A stretch of DNA of 48,869 nucleotides from positions 1 through 48,869 of the forward strand of contig OMXK01000025.1 of assembly GCA_900314995.1 (NCBI GenBank), written 5' to 3'. This document shows, in pieces, positions 18,973-26,812 of this stretch. The notes under the pieces were generated by a model. That model was not told the origin of the DNA. It made no database searches and worked only from the letters and a program-made list of their open reading frames with translations. How positions within the stretch are numbered: position 1 is the first letter of the stretch; each line of letters opens with the position of its first letter. The position numbers and the translations under genes are program-made. The DNA is from an uncultured Prevotella sp. (GTDB lineage Bacteria; Bacteroidota; Bacteroidia; Bacteroidales; Bacteroidaceae).

Positions 18973-20283
18973 ATGGAAACACCAATTAAGAAAGAAATCG
19001 TCGACGGCCTTGTGGCCGATCTTGGCATTAAGGACTTTGCCAAGGCCACCATCCGCGAGGTGAAGCAAGTAGCCGCCAAGGCAGAGAAAGCGAGTGGGGT
19101 AGAGTTCATCAAGATGGAGATGGGTATTCCTGGACTCCCTGCTGCCAAGGTAGGTGTCGATGCGCAGATCAAGGCGCTCCAGGACGGTATCGCCCATTCC
19201 TATCCTGATATCCAGGGCGCTCCAGTACTCAAGGAGGCAGCCTCGCAGTTCGTCAAGGCCTTCATCGGCATCGATATCGCTCCCGAGGGCTGTATTCCCG
19301 TGAGCGGCTCAATGCAGGGCACCTTCGCCTCGTTCCTCACCTGTTCACAGCGCGACAAGTCGAAAGATACTGTGCTCTTCATCGATCCTGGTTTCCCTGT
19401 GCAGAAGATGCAGCTCGAGGTGATGGGCGTGAAGTATCAGACCTTCGATGTCTATGACTATCGCGGCGAGAAACTCGGCCACAAACTCGAGGGCTATCTC
19501 AAGCAGCGCAACATCTGCGCCATCGTCTACTCCAACCCCAACAACCCATCGTGGATTTGTCTGCGTGAGGAGGAACTGGAGACCATCGGTAAGCTGGCCA
19601 CCAAGTACGATGCCATCGTGATGGAGGATCTCGCTTACTTTGCCATGGACTTCCGCAAAGATCTCTCCACTCCGTTCCAGCCTCCTTATCAGGCCACCGT
19701 TGCCCGCTATACCGACAACTACATGCTGCTCATCAGCGGCTCCAAGGCTTTCAGCTATGCAGGTGAACGTATCGGTGTCACTTGTATCTCCGACAAACTG
19801 TTCCACCGCCATTTCGACGACCTCTCCGAGCGCTATCAGGGTCTGCCCTTCGGTCCCGTCTTCTCCACGCGCATGCTCTATGCCCTGAGCAGCGGTACCA
19901 GCCACAGCGCCCAATATGCGATGGCCGCCATGCTGAAGGCTGCCTACGAGGGCCGTTACGATTTCCGCAGCGAGATCAGCGTTTATGGCGATCGTGCCCA
20001 CAAACTGAAGGAGATCTTCTGCCGTCATGGTTTCTATGTGGTCTACGACAAGGATCTCGATGAGCCCATCGCCGACGGCTTCTACTTCACGATCGGCTAT
20101 CCCGGCATGACCTCTGGCCAACTCGCCCATGAACTGATGTACTATGGCGTCTCAGCCATCTGCCTGATCACCTGCGGCTCCGAACAGGAAGGTCTCCGCG
20201 TCTGCACCTCCTTCATCGAGGACCACCAGTACGCCCTCCTCGAGCAGCGCATGCAGATCTTCGAGGCCAATAATCCCCGCTAA
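18973..20283 (+). CDS. PLP-dependent aminotransferase class I/II
   Basis: A 436-residue fold-type I aminotransferase. The Schiff-base lysine sits in LISGSKAFSYAGERIGV; IVYSNPNNPSW (substrate/PLP Asn) and VMEDLAYFAMD (Asp binding the pyridine nitrogen) are also visible. Its position after iorAB suggests it converts an aromatic amino acid to the 2-oxo acid that IorAB oxidises, or works in the reverse, assimilatory direction. That is inference from context. Substrate specificity cannot be read from the sequence, and aspartate or alanine transamination remain possible. Confidence 0.88.
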   Translation: METPIKKEIVDGLVADLGIKDFAKATIREVKQVAAKAEKASGVEFIKMEMGIPGLPAAKVGVDAQIKALQDGIAHSYPDIQGAPVLKEAASQFVKAFIGIDIAPEGCIPVSGSMQGTFASFLTCSQRDKSKDTVLFIDPGFPVQKMQLEVMGVKYQTFDVYDYRGEKLGHKLEGYLKQRNICAIVYSNPNNPSWICLREEELETIGKLATKYDAIVMEDLAYFAMDFRKDLSTPFQPPYQATVARYTDNYMLLISGSKAFSYAGERIGVTCISDKLFHRHFDDLSERYQGLPFGPVFSTRMLYALSSGTSHSAQYAMAAMLKAAYEGRYDFRSEISVYGDRAHKLKEIFCRHGFYVVYDKDLDEPIADGFYFTIGYPGMTSGQLAHELMYYGVSAICLITCGSEQEGLRVCTSFIEDHQYALLEQRMQIFEANNPR

Positions 20284-20334
20284 AGAAGATTCCCCTCTCG
20301 GCTTCTGGCTTCCCCGCCGCAACCCCATCCAGCC

Positions 20335-20410
20335 GGAGTCTCTCTTCTGCCGCATCGCCTCCAGCTGTGCTCGCGCTTCCACAGGAGTCTCTCTTCTGCC
20401 GCATTGCCTC
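20335..20410. repeat. Direct repeat, 27 bp, two copies
   Basis: The 27-bp word beginning GGAGTCTCTCTTCTGCCGCA occurs at 20335-20361 and 20384-20410 with one mismatch (C or T in the -CATYGCCTC end). The second copy runs into the left arm of the large palindrome that follows. No coding function is seen. Confidence 0.8.
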
Positions 20411-20479
20411 TCGCTGGGGTCTGGCACTGACGTAAAGTCGCAAGCGACTTTACGTCAGTGCCAGACCCCAGCGAGAGGC
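20406..20479. repeat. Perfect 36-bp inverted repeat with a 2-nt centre
   Basis: The arms 20406-20441 and 20444-20479 are exact reverse complements, separated only by AA. The arms include GGGGTCTGGCACTGACGTAA and its complement. It lies about 120 bp after the aminotransferase stop. It could fold into a very long RNA hairpin and end transcription from both sides, but there is no T-tract at either base. Its size and perfect conservation exceed an ordinary terminator. Confidence 0.9.
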
Positions 20480-20535
20480 TTCGCCGCAAATACCCCTAGT
20501 AAGATTCCCCACCGCAATCGCCGTTGCATCTTCAT
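20455..20535 (-). other. Possible 26-codon ORF starting almost at a promoter
   Basis: Reading leftward, ATG at 20535 opens a frame of 26 codons that stops inside the right arm of the palindrome. The product is basic then hydrophobic (core QRRLRWGILLGVFAAKPLAG). It begins only a few nucleotides from the expected start of a well-formed leftward promoter, so it would be nearly leaderless. It could be a leader peptide, a small membrane peptide or chance. I recognise no family. Confidence 0.25.
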
Positions 20536-20543
20536 TGCATCGG

Positions 20544-20575
20544 CAAAGTTACGAAGAAAAACCGACGCCAGCAAA
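20544..20575 (-). promoter_or_regulatory. Leftward promoter reading into the palindrome
   Basis: On the minus strand TTTG (20575-20572) and TAACTTTG (20551-20544) are 20 bp apart, a full Bacteroidetes consensus. Transcription would start near 20538 and run into the 36-bp inverted repeat and the direct repeats, antisense to the aminotransferase tail. Confidence 0.6.
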
Positions 20576-20721
20576 TTTAAGCACAAAAAAGGTACGCAAA
20601 AAAGCACGCTGCCATTTTTTAGGCTTTTAAACATCTGAATCCCTCTATATTATGTAACAAATATTCGTATTCTGCCATTATAATCTAGAATTCCCCATTT
20701 TAGGGCATTTCAAGTGATTCC

Positions 20722-20786
20722 AAATCAATCGTAAGCCGAATACCAATCCACTTACGAGAAAGACCCCTTCCGCTTACGACTGATTT
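20722..20786. repeat. 15-bp inverted repeat with CGTAAG/CTTACG cores
   Basis: AAATCAATCGTAAGC (20722-20736) and GCTTACGACTGATTT (20772-20786) are inverted with one mismatch. A third CTTACG lies between them at 20751. The same CGTAAG/CTTACG words occur in the array at 43.8 kb. Confidence 0.6.
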
Positions 20787-20866
20787 ATGATTGTAAAGAG
20801 CCGGATTCGATAGCGCACATTTGCTGCATAGAAATGTAATTTATATTCTTAATGTCGAATTTATAC

Positions 20867-21021
20867 TGGTTCAGTGGTTCACTGGTTCAGTTGAAAGAAT
20901 CCTATTTATTTGCTCACTTTCATTTCATATTTATATATATATTTATATATATAAAAATATGAGGTTAACGTGTATTTGTCAATTAGAAGTTTTATAACTG
21001 AACCAGTGAACCACTGAACCA
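20867..21021. repeat. 26-bp perfect inverted repeat of tandem TGGTTCAS units around an AT-rich centre
   Basis: Left arm 20867-20892 is three 8-bp units TGGTTCAG, TGGTTCAC, TGGTTCAG plus TT. The right arm 20996-21021 is its exact complement. The 103 bp between are strongly AT-rich, with runs of TATATA (20935-20957). No ORF is present. The architecture is that of a protein-binding or replication-type site rather than a terminator. Confidence 0.85.
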
Positions 21022-21101
21022 CTAAATCCACTTCTGAGTGTGTCTTTAGATGATAGTTTTAAAGAATAGCGCCTATTAAGACTGAATCTACCGACATAAC
21101 G

Positions 21102-21235
21102 CAGTTAGTGCCCGCATCCCTGCGAGCACTAACTGTTTTCTAAACCATAATAACTAAAACAAACAACAATACAATATGAAACAAACTAACCAACTTATGT
21201 ATGAATCTTAAAACTGTATGTGATTTCGCTTAATC
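21102..21235 (-). ncRNA. Candidate small RNA bounded by a promoter and a hairpin
   Basis: A consensus leftward promoter (21242-21273) should start RNA near 21235. The first 20 nt can form the hairpin GTGATT/AATCAC. About 100 nt further is a strong hairpin, CAGTTAGTGC paired with GCACTAACTG (21102-21111 with 21126-21135) plus an inner CGCA/TGCG. There is no ORF beyond a few codons on this strand. On the plus strand an 11-codon ORF (ATG at 21176) exists and is not convincing. Without a T-tract on the minus side the 3' end is uncertain, so this remains a candidate. Confidence 0.35.
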
Positions 21236-21241
21236 ACGATG

Positions 21242-21273
21242 CAAAGGTACGACGAAAAACGCCTCGTTCCAAA
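21242..21273 (-). promoter_or_regulatory. Leftward promoter upstream of the candidate small RNA
   Basis: Minus-strand TTTG (21273-21270) and TACCTTTG (21249-21242) have a 20-bp spacer, the full consensus. No protein-coding gene lies downstream for at least 900 bp on this strand. Confidence 0.6.
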
Positions 21274-21417
21274 GATTATGGCAAAATCTTCCCCGACTTG
21301 TTGCGACAAGGGGAATGATTAGCGACAGAGTAGGGGGATTAGGTTCTTTCGTGTCGCAAATGGGCGCTAAAACTTTACTTTGGGGCCTGACCCCAGAAGT
21401 AAGTTTTTGGCCAGATG

Positions 21418-21449
21418 TTTGCAGATATCGGCAAGAATTCGTATCTTTG
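21418..21449 (+). promoter_or_regulatory. Promoter of the outer-membrane protein gene at 21454
   Basis: TTTG at 21418-21421 and TATCTTTG at 21442-21449 with a 20-bp spacer. The ATG at 21454 lies only 4 nt past the -7 box, so the transcript would start at or within the first codons. The second ATG at 21457 gives the same signal peptide. The in-frame ATG at 21415 lies upstream of the promoter and is rejected. Confidence 0.6.
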
Positions 21450-21453
21450 CAGC

Positions 21454-22029
21454 ATGATGAAGAAACTGTTACTTGTTGTGTTGGTGTGCCTGTGTGGTTC
21501 TGGAGCAAGCGCACAGGGTTATAGACCGTATCTGACGGTGGGTAAAGAGAGTGTGAAGTTTCAAGGAGGCTATTCTGACTTGCTGGATCCAGGTTCCGCA
21601 TTCAAGATAGGGGCAGGCTGCTATGTGCCTCTTATCAATGATGTGGAGTTTTACATCGTTCCTGAACTGTCGTATTCTTCCTTTAAGTTCGAAGATCATG
21701 ACTGGATACCGCGTGCCCAGACTTTCCGCTATAGTCAGATCCACTTGCCAATAGTAGCCGACTATTGTATCAAGTTCACCGATATGGTAACACTGGATTT
21801 AGGTACGGGACCATTCGTAAGCTATGGCTTTGGGAAGGATGCCATCGATAAGGGACATATGGGCCATTGGAACACAGGCGTTGCGCTCCGTGCCAGTCTG
21901 CGTGTCTACTTCCTAAAAGTTGGCTTCTCGTACGATATCGGTTTGGTCGACATCCGCCGATATGGGACTTATGACGATTCGAAGGAAAGACTCTCCATGC
22001 TGGGTCTAAGCTTCGGCATCTGTATATAA
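21454..22029 (+). CDS. Small outer-membrane beta-barrel protein
   Basis: A 191-residue protein with signal peptide MMKKLLLVVLVCLCGSGASAQ. The rest alternates aromatic and polar residues in strands, for example VEFYIVPELSYSSFKFED and HLPIVADYCIKFTDMVTLDLG, ending MLGLSFGICI. This resembles the PorT-like/OmpA-beta-barrel group of Bacteroidetes, where IVADY...G.GPFVSYGFG is typical. Function is unknown; it may be a membrane-packing or small transport barrel. The start is nearly coincident with the predicted transcription start. Confidence 0.7.
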   Translation: MMKKLLLVVLVCLCGSGASAQGYRPYLTVGKESVKFQGGYSDLLDPGSAFKIGAGCYVPLINDVEFYIVPELSYSSFKFEDHDWIPRAQTFRYSQIHLPIVADYCIKFTDMVTLDLGTGPFVSYGFGKDAIDKGHMGHWNTGVALRASLRVYFLKVGFSYDIGLVDIRRYGTYDDSKERLSMLGLSFGICI

Positions 22030-22031
22030 TA

Positions 22032-22056
22032 AGTGCCCGCCATCGTGGCGAGCACT
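22032..22056 (+). terminator. Hairpin after the outer-membrane protein gene
   Basis: AGTGC-C-CGCCA, loop TCG, TGGCG-A-GCACT starts 2 nt past the stop codon. It shares the AGTGC-C-CGC...GCG-A-GCACT form, with the same C/A mismatch, with the hairpin at 21102-21135. There is no T-tract, but its position fits a terminator between the gene and the convergent tRNA. Confidence 0.6.
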
Positions 22057-22069
22057 ATGAAGTTCCGAG

Positions 22070-22157
22070 CGGAAGGTGAGGGATTCAAACCCCCGATACC
22101 CGAAAGGGGTATACCGGATTTCGAGTCCAGCGCGATCGATCACTCTGCCAACCTTCC
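22070..22157 (-). tRNA. tRNA-Ser (anticodon CGA)
   Basis: An 88-nt class II tRNA. Acceptor arm GGAAGGT (5' end at 22157) pairs with ACCTTCC, and the discriminator is G at 22070. The anticodon stem CTGGA/TCCGG encloses CTCGAAA with anticodon CGA (genomic 22121-22123, complementary strand). A long variable arm (TACCC/GGGTA with TTTC loop) and the T-loop TTTGAATCC follow. CCA is not encoded. Serine identity follows from the long variable arm and the anticodon, which reads UCG codons. Confidence 0.95.
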
Positions 22158-22202
22158 AATGTGTCAAATGCTTGTTAAGCCCTCGTTTGGGTTTAGCGGT
22201 TG

Positions 22203-22234
22203 CAAAGGTAGTGCAAAATTCTGAAACTACCAAA
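22203..22234 (-). promoter_or_regulatory. Promoter of tRNA-Ser
   Basis: Minus-strand TTTG (22234-22231) and TACCTTTG (22210-22203) with a 20-bp spacer, giving a 5' leader of about 40 nt before the mature tRNA. Confidence 0.75.
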
Positions 22235-22256
22235 AGTTTTGCAAGGAAACTTCACG

Positions 22257-22841
22257 TCAGTCGAAAGAAAGTTTGGCCAGACGGTTCTTTAACTGTTCGG
22301 CTTCGCTTTTGCGGATGCTGAGTTTGATTTCGCAAGTGTTATCGTAAGTCTGTGAAACGATGCGGGGATTCATCTCCTTGACGATGCGCATCACATCGTT
22401 CATCATGGGGTAGGCAAAGGCGTAGGTGATGACCTCTTCTACCTGACGCGTCTCGATCTCACAGTGGGCGATGGCATCGGAGGCAGCTTCGCGATAGGCG
22501 ACAATCAGTCCGCTGGTGCCCAGATTCACACCGCCGTAATAGCGCACTACCACGATGAGAATATCGGTGAGCTCGTTGGAGTTGATCTGTCCGAGAATGG
22601 GTTTGCCGGCCGTTGATGAGGGTTCGCCATCGTCGTTGGCACGGAACTCTGTTCGCTCGGGACCCAGCATATAGGCATAGCAGACGTGGCGGGCATCGTA
22701 GTACTTATTACGATAGTCAGCCAGCAGTTCCTTGATCTCATCAACGGTGGATACATGATGAGCGAAGGCGAGGAACTTACTTCGCTTTTCAGTATAATAG
22801 CCCTCGCCTCCGCTCTTTATGGTTTTGTATTCGTCGAGCAT
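22257..22841 (-). CDS. YigZ/IMPACT family protein
   Basis: A 194-residue member of the UPF0029/IMPACT (YigZ) family. The diagnostic block is present: KRSKFLAFAHHV near the start, DARHVCYAYMLG, FRANDDGEPSSTAGKPIL and VVVRYYGGVNLGTSGLIVAYREAA. Mammalian IMPACT modulates translation control, and the bacterial role is poorly defined. The start ATG overlaps the carB stop in TAATG, so it is probably translated from the carB transcript by coupling. Confidence 0.9.
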   Translation of the reverse strand: MLDEYKTIKSGGEGYYTEKRSKFLAFAHHVSTVDEIKELLADYRNKYYDARHVCYAYMLGPERTEFRANDDGEPSSTAGKPILGQINSNELTDILIVVVRYYGGVNLGTSGLIVAYREAASDAIAHCEIETRQVEEVITYAFAYPMMNDVMRIVKEMNPRIVSQTYDNTCEIKLSIRKSEAEQLKNRLAKLSFD

Positions 22842-25800
22842 TAATTATTATACTCCTGCCAAGACTTGATCTTCACATCGTCGAGACTCATGGCGGTGAA
22901 GGCTTCGATGAAGGCCTTGGCCAGACGGACATTCGTCATCAGAGGAATGTTGTGGTCGATGGCACCGCGACGGATCTTATAGCCGTTGGTGAGCTCGCGT
23001 GAGGTGTGGTTCTTCGGCACATTGATCACGAGACCAACCTTGTGCTGAGAGATCAGATCCATCACATTGTTCTCGCCTTTCTCATCAGGCCAAGCCACGC
23101 TGACGGCCTTCACGCCGTTGTCGTTGAAGAACTTGGCGGTTCCGGCTGTGGCATAGATGGTGTAGCCCTTCTTGGCCAGCTGCTGTGCGGGCTCGAGCAG
23201 AGAGACCTTACCCTTGGCACCACCCGACGAGATGAGTACGGCATCCTTAGGAATAGAGTAGCCTGTAGCGATGAGCGAGTTGAGCATAGCCTCATTGAGG
23301 TCGTCGCCCAGACAGCCTACCTCACCAGTAGAACTCATGTCGACACCCAGCACAGGGTCGGCATTCTGCAGACGGGCGAATGAGAACTGCGAAGCCTTCA
23401 CACCGATACGGTCGATGTCGAACTCGCTCTTCTCGGGCTTCTGATAAGGTGCGTCGAGCATGATCTTCGTAGCCGTCTCGATGAAGTTGCGCTTCAGGAT
23501 CTTAGACACGAAGGGGAATGAGCGCGATGCACGGAGGTTACACTCGATAACCTTCACCTCGCGGTTCTTGGCCAGGAACTGGATATTGAACGGACCTGAG
23601 ATGTTCAACTCGGCTGCAATCTTGTGGGCAATCTTCTTGATCTGACGGATCGTAGAGAAGTAGATGTGCTGGGCAGGGAATACCATCGTGGCATCGCCTG
23701 AGTGGACACCAGCATACTCAACGTGCTCGGAGATGGCGTACTCGATGACCTCGCCCTTATCGGCAACGGCGTCGAACTCAATCTCCTTGGTCTCGGTCAT
23801 GAACTTGGAAACCACTACGGGGAACTCCTTGGATACCTCAGTGGCCATGTTCAGGAAGCGATGCAGCTCTTCTTCGTCGTAGCAGACGTTCATCGCAGCA
23901 CCAGAAAGCACGTATGAAGGACGCACGAGAACGGGATAGCCTACCTGATCGACAAACTCCTTCACATCGTCGAATGAGGTCAGTGCGCGCCATGCGGGCT
24001 GATCGATACAGAGCTTGTCAAGCATAGCCGAGAACTTGTCGCGGTTCTCTGCGCGGTCGATATTTACAGGTGATGTTCCCAATACGGGCACACCCTGACG
24101 ATAGAGCTTCATGGCGAGGTTGTTAGGAATCTGACCACCCACAGATACAATCACACCGCGAGGCTCTTCGAGGTCGATCACATCGAGCACACGCTCCAGT
24201 GAGAGTTCGTCGAAGTACAGACGGTCGCACATGTCGTAGTCGGTAGATACCGTCTCGGGGTTGTAGTTGATCATGATACTCTTGTAACCCAGTTTGCGAG
24301 CCGTGTTGATGGCATTCACCGAACACCAGTCGAACTCTACCGAAGAACCGATGCGATAAGCACCAGACCCCAGAACGACAACAGACTTCTCGTGAGCATA
24401 GTAGTTCACGTCGTGGGCTGCTGTGTACTGCTCACCCTCGGGATTGCCGAAGGCTGGCGTGTGGGTATAGGTGAAATACAGGTAGTTCGTCAGTTCGGGA
24501 TGCTCTGAAGCCACCGTGGGAATACGCTTTACGGAAGGCAGGATGCCACGCTGCTTACGGTATTTGCGCACCGTCAGGTTCTCGTGCTCCATATTGCCGC
24601 CTTGTGGTTTCAGTACGAAACGGGCAATCTGGAAGTCGCTGAATCCGCAACGCTTCACTTCGAGCAGCAGTTCGTCGGGCAGTTCCTCAAGGGTATTGTA
24701 TTTCTGCAGTTCATGCTTCAGGTCTACGATATGCTTCAGACGCTCCAAGAACCAGATATCAATCTTCGTGAGCTGTTCGATGCGCTCAACGGTGTAACCC
24801 TCTTCGAGTGCCTGAGCGATGGCGAAGATACGGAGGTCGGTAGGATTAGCTAGTTCCTCATCGAGGTTGTCGAACTTCGTATGGTCGTTGCCCACGAATC
24901 CGTGCATACCCTGACCAATCATACGGAGACCCTTCTGGATCATCTCTTCGAAAGAGCGGCCGATACTCATAATCTCACCCACAGACTTCATCGAAGAACC
25001 GATCTGACGGCTCACGCCAGCGAACTTCGTGAGGTCCCAGCGGGGTATCTTGCAAATCATATAGTCGAGGCTCGGAGCCACGTAGGCAGATGAAGTGGTA
25101 CCCATCTCACCAATCTGATCGAGCGTGTAGCCAAGTGCGATCTTGGCAGCTACGAAGGCGAGGGGATAACCGGTGGCCTTTGAAGCCAGTGCAGAAGAAC
25201 GAGAAAGACGGGCGTTGATCTCAATGATACGATAGTCGTTGGTCTCAGCATTGAAAGCGAACTGGATGTTGCACTCACCGACGATACCCAAATGCTTCAC
25301 ACACTTGATGGTGATCTCCTGCAGCATCTTGACCTGCTCCTCCTTGAGTGAACATGTGGGAGCTACAACGATTGACTCACCCGTGTGAATACCCAGCGGA
25401 TCGAAGTTCTCCATCGAGGCAACTGTGAAACAGCGGTCGTTAGCATCGCGGATGCACTCGAACTCGATCTCCTTCCAGCCCTTCAGGCTCTCCTCAACAA
25501 GAATCTGAGGTGCGAAGGTGAAGGCCGATTCTGCCAGTTCGCGGAACTTCTTCTCGTCAGGACAGATACCTGAACCGAGACCGCCGAGGGCGTATGCAGA
25601 ACGGATCATGATGGGGAAGCCGATCTCGTGGGCTGCCTTCAGTGCATCCTCCATCGACTCGACGGCATGGGATACAGGCACCTTCAGATTAACTTCGGCC
25701 AGCTTTTTAACAAAAAGGTCGCGGTCCTCAGTATTCATGATGGCCTCGACACTCGTTCCTAAAACTTCAACTCCATACTCTTTCAGCGTTCCATTCAGAT

Positions 25801-26101
25801 ATAGCTCTGTTCCGCAGTTTAATGCGGTCTGGCCTCCGAATGCCAACAGAATACCGTCTGGACGTTCTTTCTTGATGATTTCTGTAACGAAATGCGTATT
25901 TACCGGCTGGAAATACACTTTGTCTGCAATACCTTCACTGGTTTGGATGGTTGCGATGTTTGGGTTAACGAGTACGCTCTTAATACCTTCTTCGCGGAGC
26001 GCCTTTAAAGCTTGTGAACCTGAGTAGTCAAACTCTCCTGCCTGTCCGATTTTCAAGGCACCCGATCCGAGTACCAACACCTTTTTCAGTTCTTTCTTCA
26101 T
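22841..26101 (-). CDS. carB: Carbamoyl-phosphate synthase large chain
   Basis: A 1086-residue synthase for pyrimidine and arginine precursors. Two ATP-grasp halves are seen, each starting with a KVLVLGSGALKIGQAGEFDY or VVVLGSGAYRIGSSVEFDW block. The allosteric MGS-like domain lies at the C-terminus (GKVSLLEPAQQLAKKGYTIYATAGTAKF). The ATG at 26101 gives the usual MKKELKKVLVLGSG start; 24 upstream in-frame residues would run through the promoter. The partner small chain carA is not adjacent, and no glutaminase domain is fused. It must then lie elsewhere or be absent. The last base overlaps the yigZ start. Confidence 0.95.
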   Translation of the reverse strand: MKKELKKVLVLGSGALKIGQAGEFDYSGSQALKALREEGIKSVLVNPNIATIQTSEGIADKVYFQPVNTHFVTEIIKKERPDGILLAFGGQTALNCGTELYLNGTLKEYGVEVLGTSVEAIMNTEDRDLFVKKLAEVNLKVPVSHAVESMEDALKAAHEIGFPIMIRSAYALGGLGSGICPDEKKFRELAESAFTFAPQILVEESLKGWKEIEFECIRDANDRCFTVASMENFDPLGIHTGESIVVAPTCSLKEEQVKMLQEITIKCVKHLGIVGECNIQFAFNAETNDYRIIEINARLSRSSALASKATGYPLAFVAAKIALGYTLDQIGEMGTTSSAYVAPSLDYMICKIPRWDLTKFAGVSRQIGSSMKSVGEIMSIGRSFEEMIQKGLRMIGQGMHGFVGNDHTKFDNLDEELANPTDLRIFAIAQALEEGYTVERIEQLTKIDIWFLERLKHIVDLKHELQKYNTLEELPDELLLEVKRCGFSDFQIARFVLKPQGGNMEHENLTVRKYRKQRGILPSVKRIPTVASEHPELTNYLYFTYTHTPAFGNPEGEQYTAAHDVNYYAHEKSVVVLGSGAYRIGSSVEFDWCSVNAINTARKLGYKSIMINYNPETVSTDYDMCDRLYFDELSLERVLDVIDLEEPRGVIVSVGGQIPNNLAMKLYRQGVPVLGTSPVNIDRAENRDKFSAMLDKLCIDQPAWRALTSFDDVKEFVDQVGYPVLVRPSYVLSGAAMNVCYDEEELHRFLNMATEVSKEFPVVVSKFMTETKEIEFDAVADKGEVIEYAISEHVEYAGVHSGDATMVFPAQHIYFSTIRQIKKIAHKIAAELNISGPFNIQFLAKNREVKVIECNLRASRSFPFVSKILKRNFIETATKIMLDAPYQKPEKSEFDIDRIGVKASQFSFARLQNADPVLGVDMSSTGEVGCLGDDLNEAMLNSLIATGYSIPKDAVLISSGGAKGKVSLLEPAQQLAKKGYTIYATAGTAKFFNDNGVKAVSVAWPDEKGENNVMDLISQHKVGLVINVPKNHTSRELTNGYKIRRGAIDHNIPLMTNVRLAKAFIEAFTAMSLDDVKIKSWQEYNN

Positions 26102-26142
26102 TTTTGGGTTGATTTTTGATATCCTTGTTCTTAAATCGCGTG

Positions 26143-26174
26143 CAAAGGTACAAAGTTTTTCGGAAACCACCAAA
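26143..26174 (-). promoter_or_regulatory. Promoter of carB-yigZ
   Basis: Minus-strand TTTG (26174-26171) and TACCTTTG (26150-26143) with a 20-bp spacer. Transcription should begin near 26137, about 36 nt ahead of the carB ATG. No pyrimidine-dependent leader or attenuator was recognised. Confidence 0.78.
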
Positions 26175-26208
26175 AATCAAACCAACGGATTGAGTAAAAG
26201 AAGCGTTA

Positions 26209-26249
26209 AAAAAACAAATATACCGCTTGGCGCATCCAAACGGTATATT
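26209..26249 (-). terminator. Terminator of the 163-residue exported protein gene
   Basis: Stem AATATACCG (26217-26225) pairs with CGGTATATT (26241-26249), with an inner TTGG/CCAA. On the minus strand it is followed by TTGTTTTTTTAA, so it ends leftward transcription before the carB promoter. Confidence 0.8.
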
Positions 26250-26282
26250 TATGCAAAGAGGGACTGTATTTCCTATACCTTA

Positions 26283-26774
26283 TTAATAATATACAATAGT
26301 ACGCGAGGTGGTCATCTCCTGACCCATCACCTGAGTCTTGCGACTAATCCAGTTGCCTTTGTCGTCGAACTTGTAATCGGTATAGACAATCTCCATGTTA
26401 TCGCCCATCTTCTGAGAGGTCAGTACACCCTTGTCATCGTAGATATTGGTCATCTTGACATCATTGCCCATCATGTTCATGGTCTGACTGGCTACTCTGC
26501 CGTTCTCCCAGGTGTACTTGACGTCTATCGTCTGTCCCATAATGGACATCTTGGCTGACTGGACATAACCGTCAGCATCATAGACGGCATCAATTGCCAT
26601 CTTACTCTTACCATCTTCGGTAAAGTCGATGTTGACAGGATTGCCCATCATGTTCATGCTGATAGACTTGACGTTGCCCTTAGCATCATTGGCCTCAACG
26701 TCGTGGAACTTTGTTTGTGCCTGCATAGCGAAAGGAATAGCCAGCAAGGCAATCATCATCATAATTTTCTTCAT
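26283..26774 (-). CDS. Exported protein with YD-like tandem motifs
   Basis: A 163-residue protein with signal peptide MKKIMMMIALLAIPFAMQAQ. The mature part is made of short repeats of about 20-25 residues built around a Y-x-D/D-D-K-G pattern (DAVYDADGYVQSAK, TNIYDDKGVLTSQK, DYKFDDKGNWISRK), resembling loose YD/RHS-like beta-strand repeats. Many methionines occur in the pattern MMG. It probably folds in the periplasm or on the surface; the role is unknown. It is monocistronic, with its own promoter and terminator. Confidence 0.72.
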   Translation of the reverse strand: MKKIMMMIALLAIPFAMQAQTKFHDVEANDAKGNVKSISMNMMGNPVNIDFTEDGKSKMAIDAVYDADGYVQSAKMSIMGQTIDVKYTWENGRVASQTMNMMGNDVKMTNIYDDKGVLTSQKMGDNMEIVYTDYKFDDKGNWISRKTQVMGQEMTTSRTIVYY

Positions 26775-26812
26775 TTTTCTGTTAGGTTTGGTTTGTAATG
26801 AATAAATCGCGA

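Noticed and set aside
20867-21021. Insertion sequence ends
   Set aside because: The inverted arms enclose only about 100 bp, there is no transposase, and no flanking target duplication was seen.
21176-21211. 11-codon plus-strand ORF (MKQTNQLMYES) as a leader peptide
   Set aside because: No promoter or regulated gene follows in a suitable arrangement, and no run of codons for one amino acid is present.
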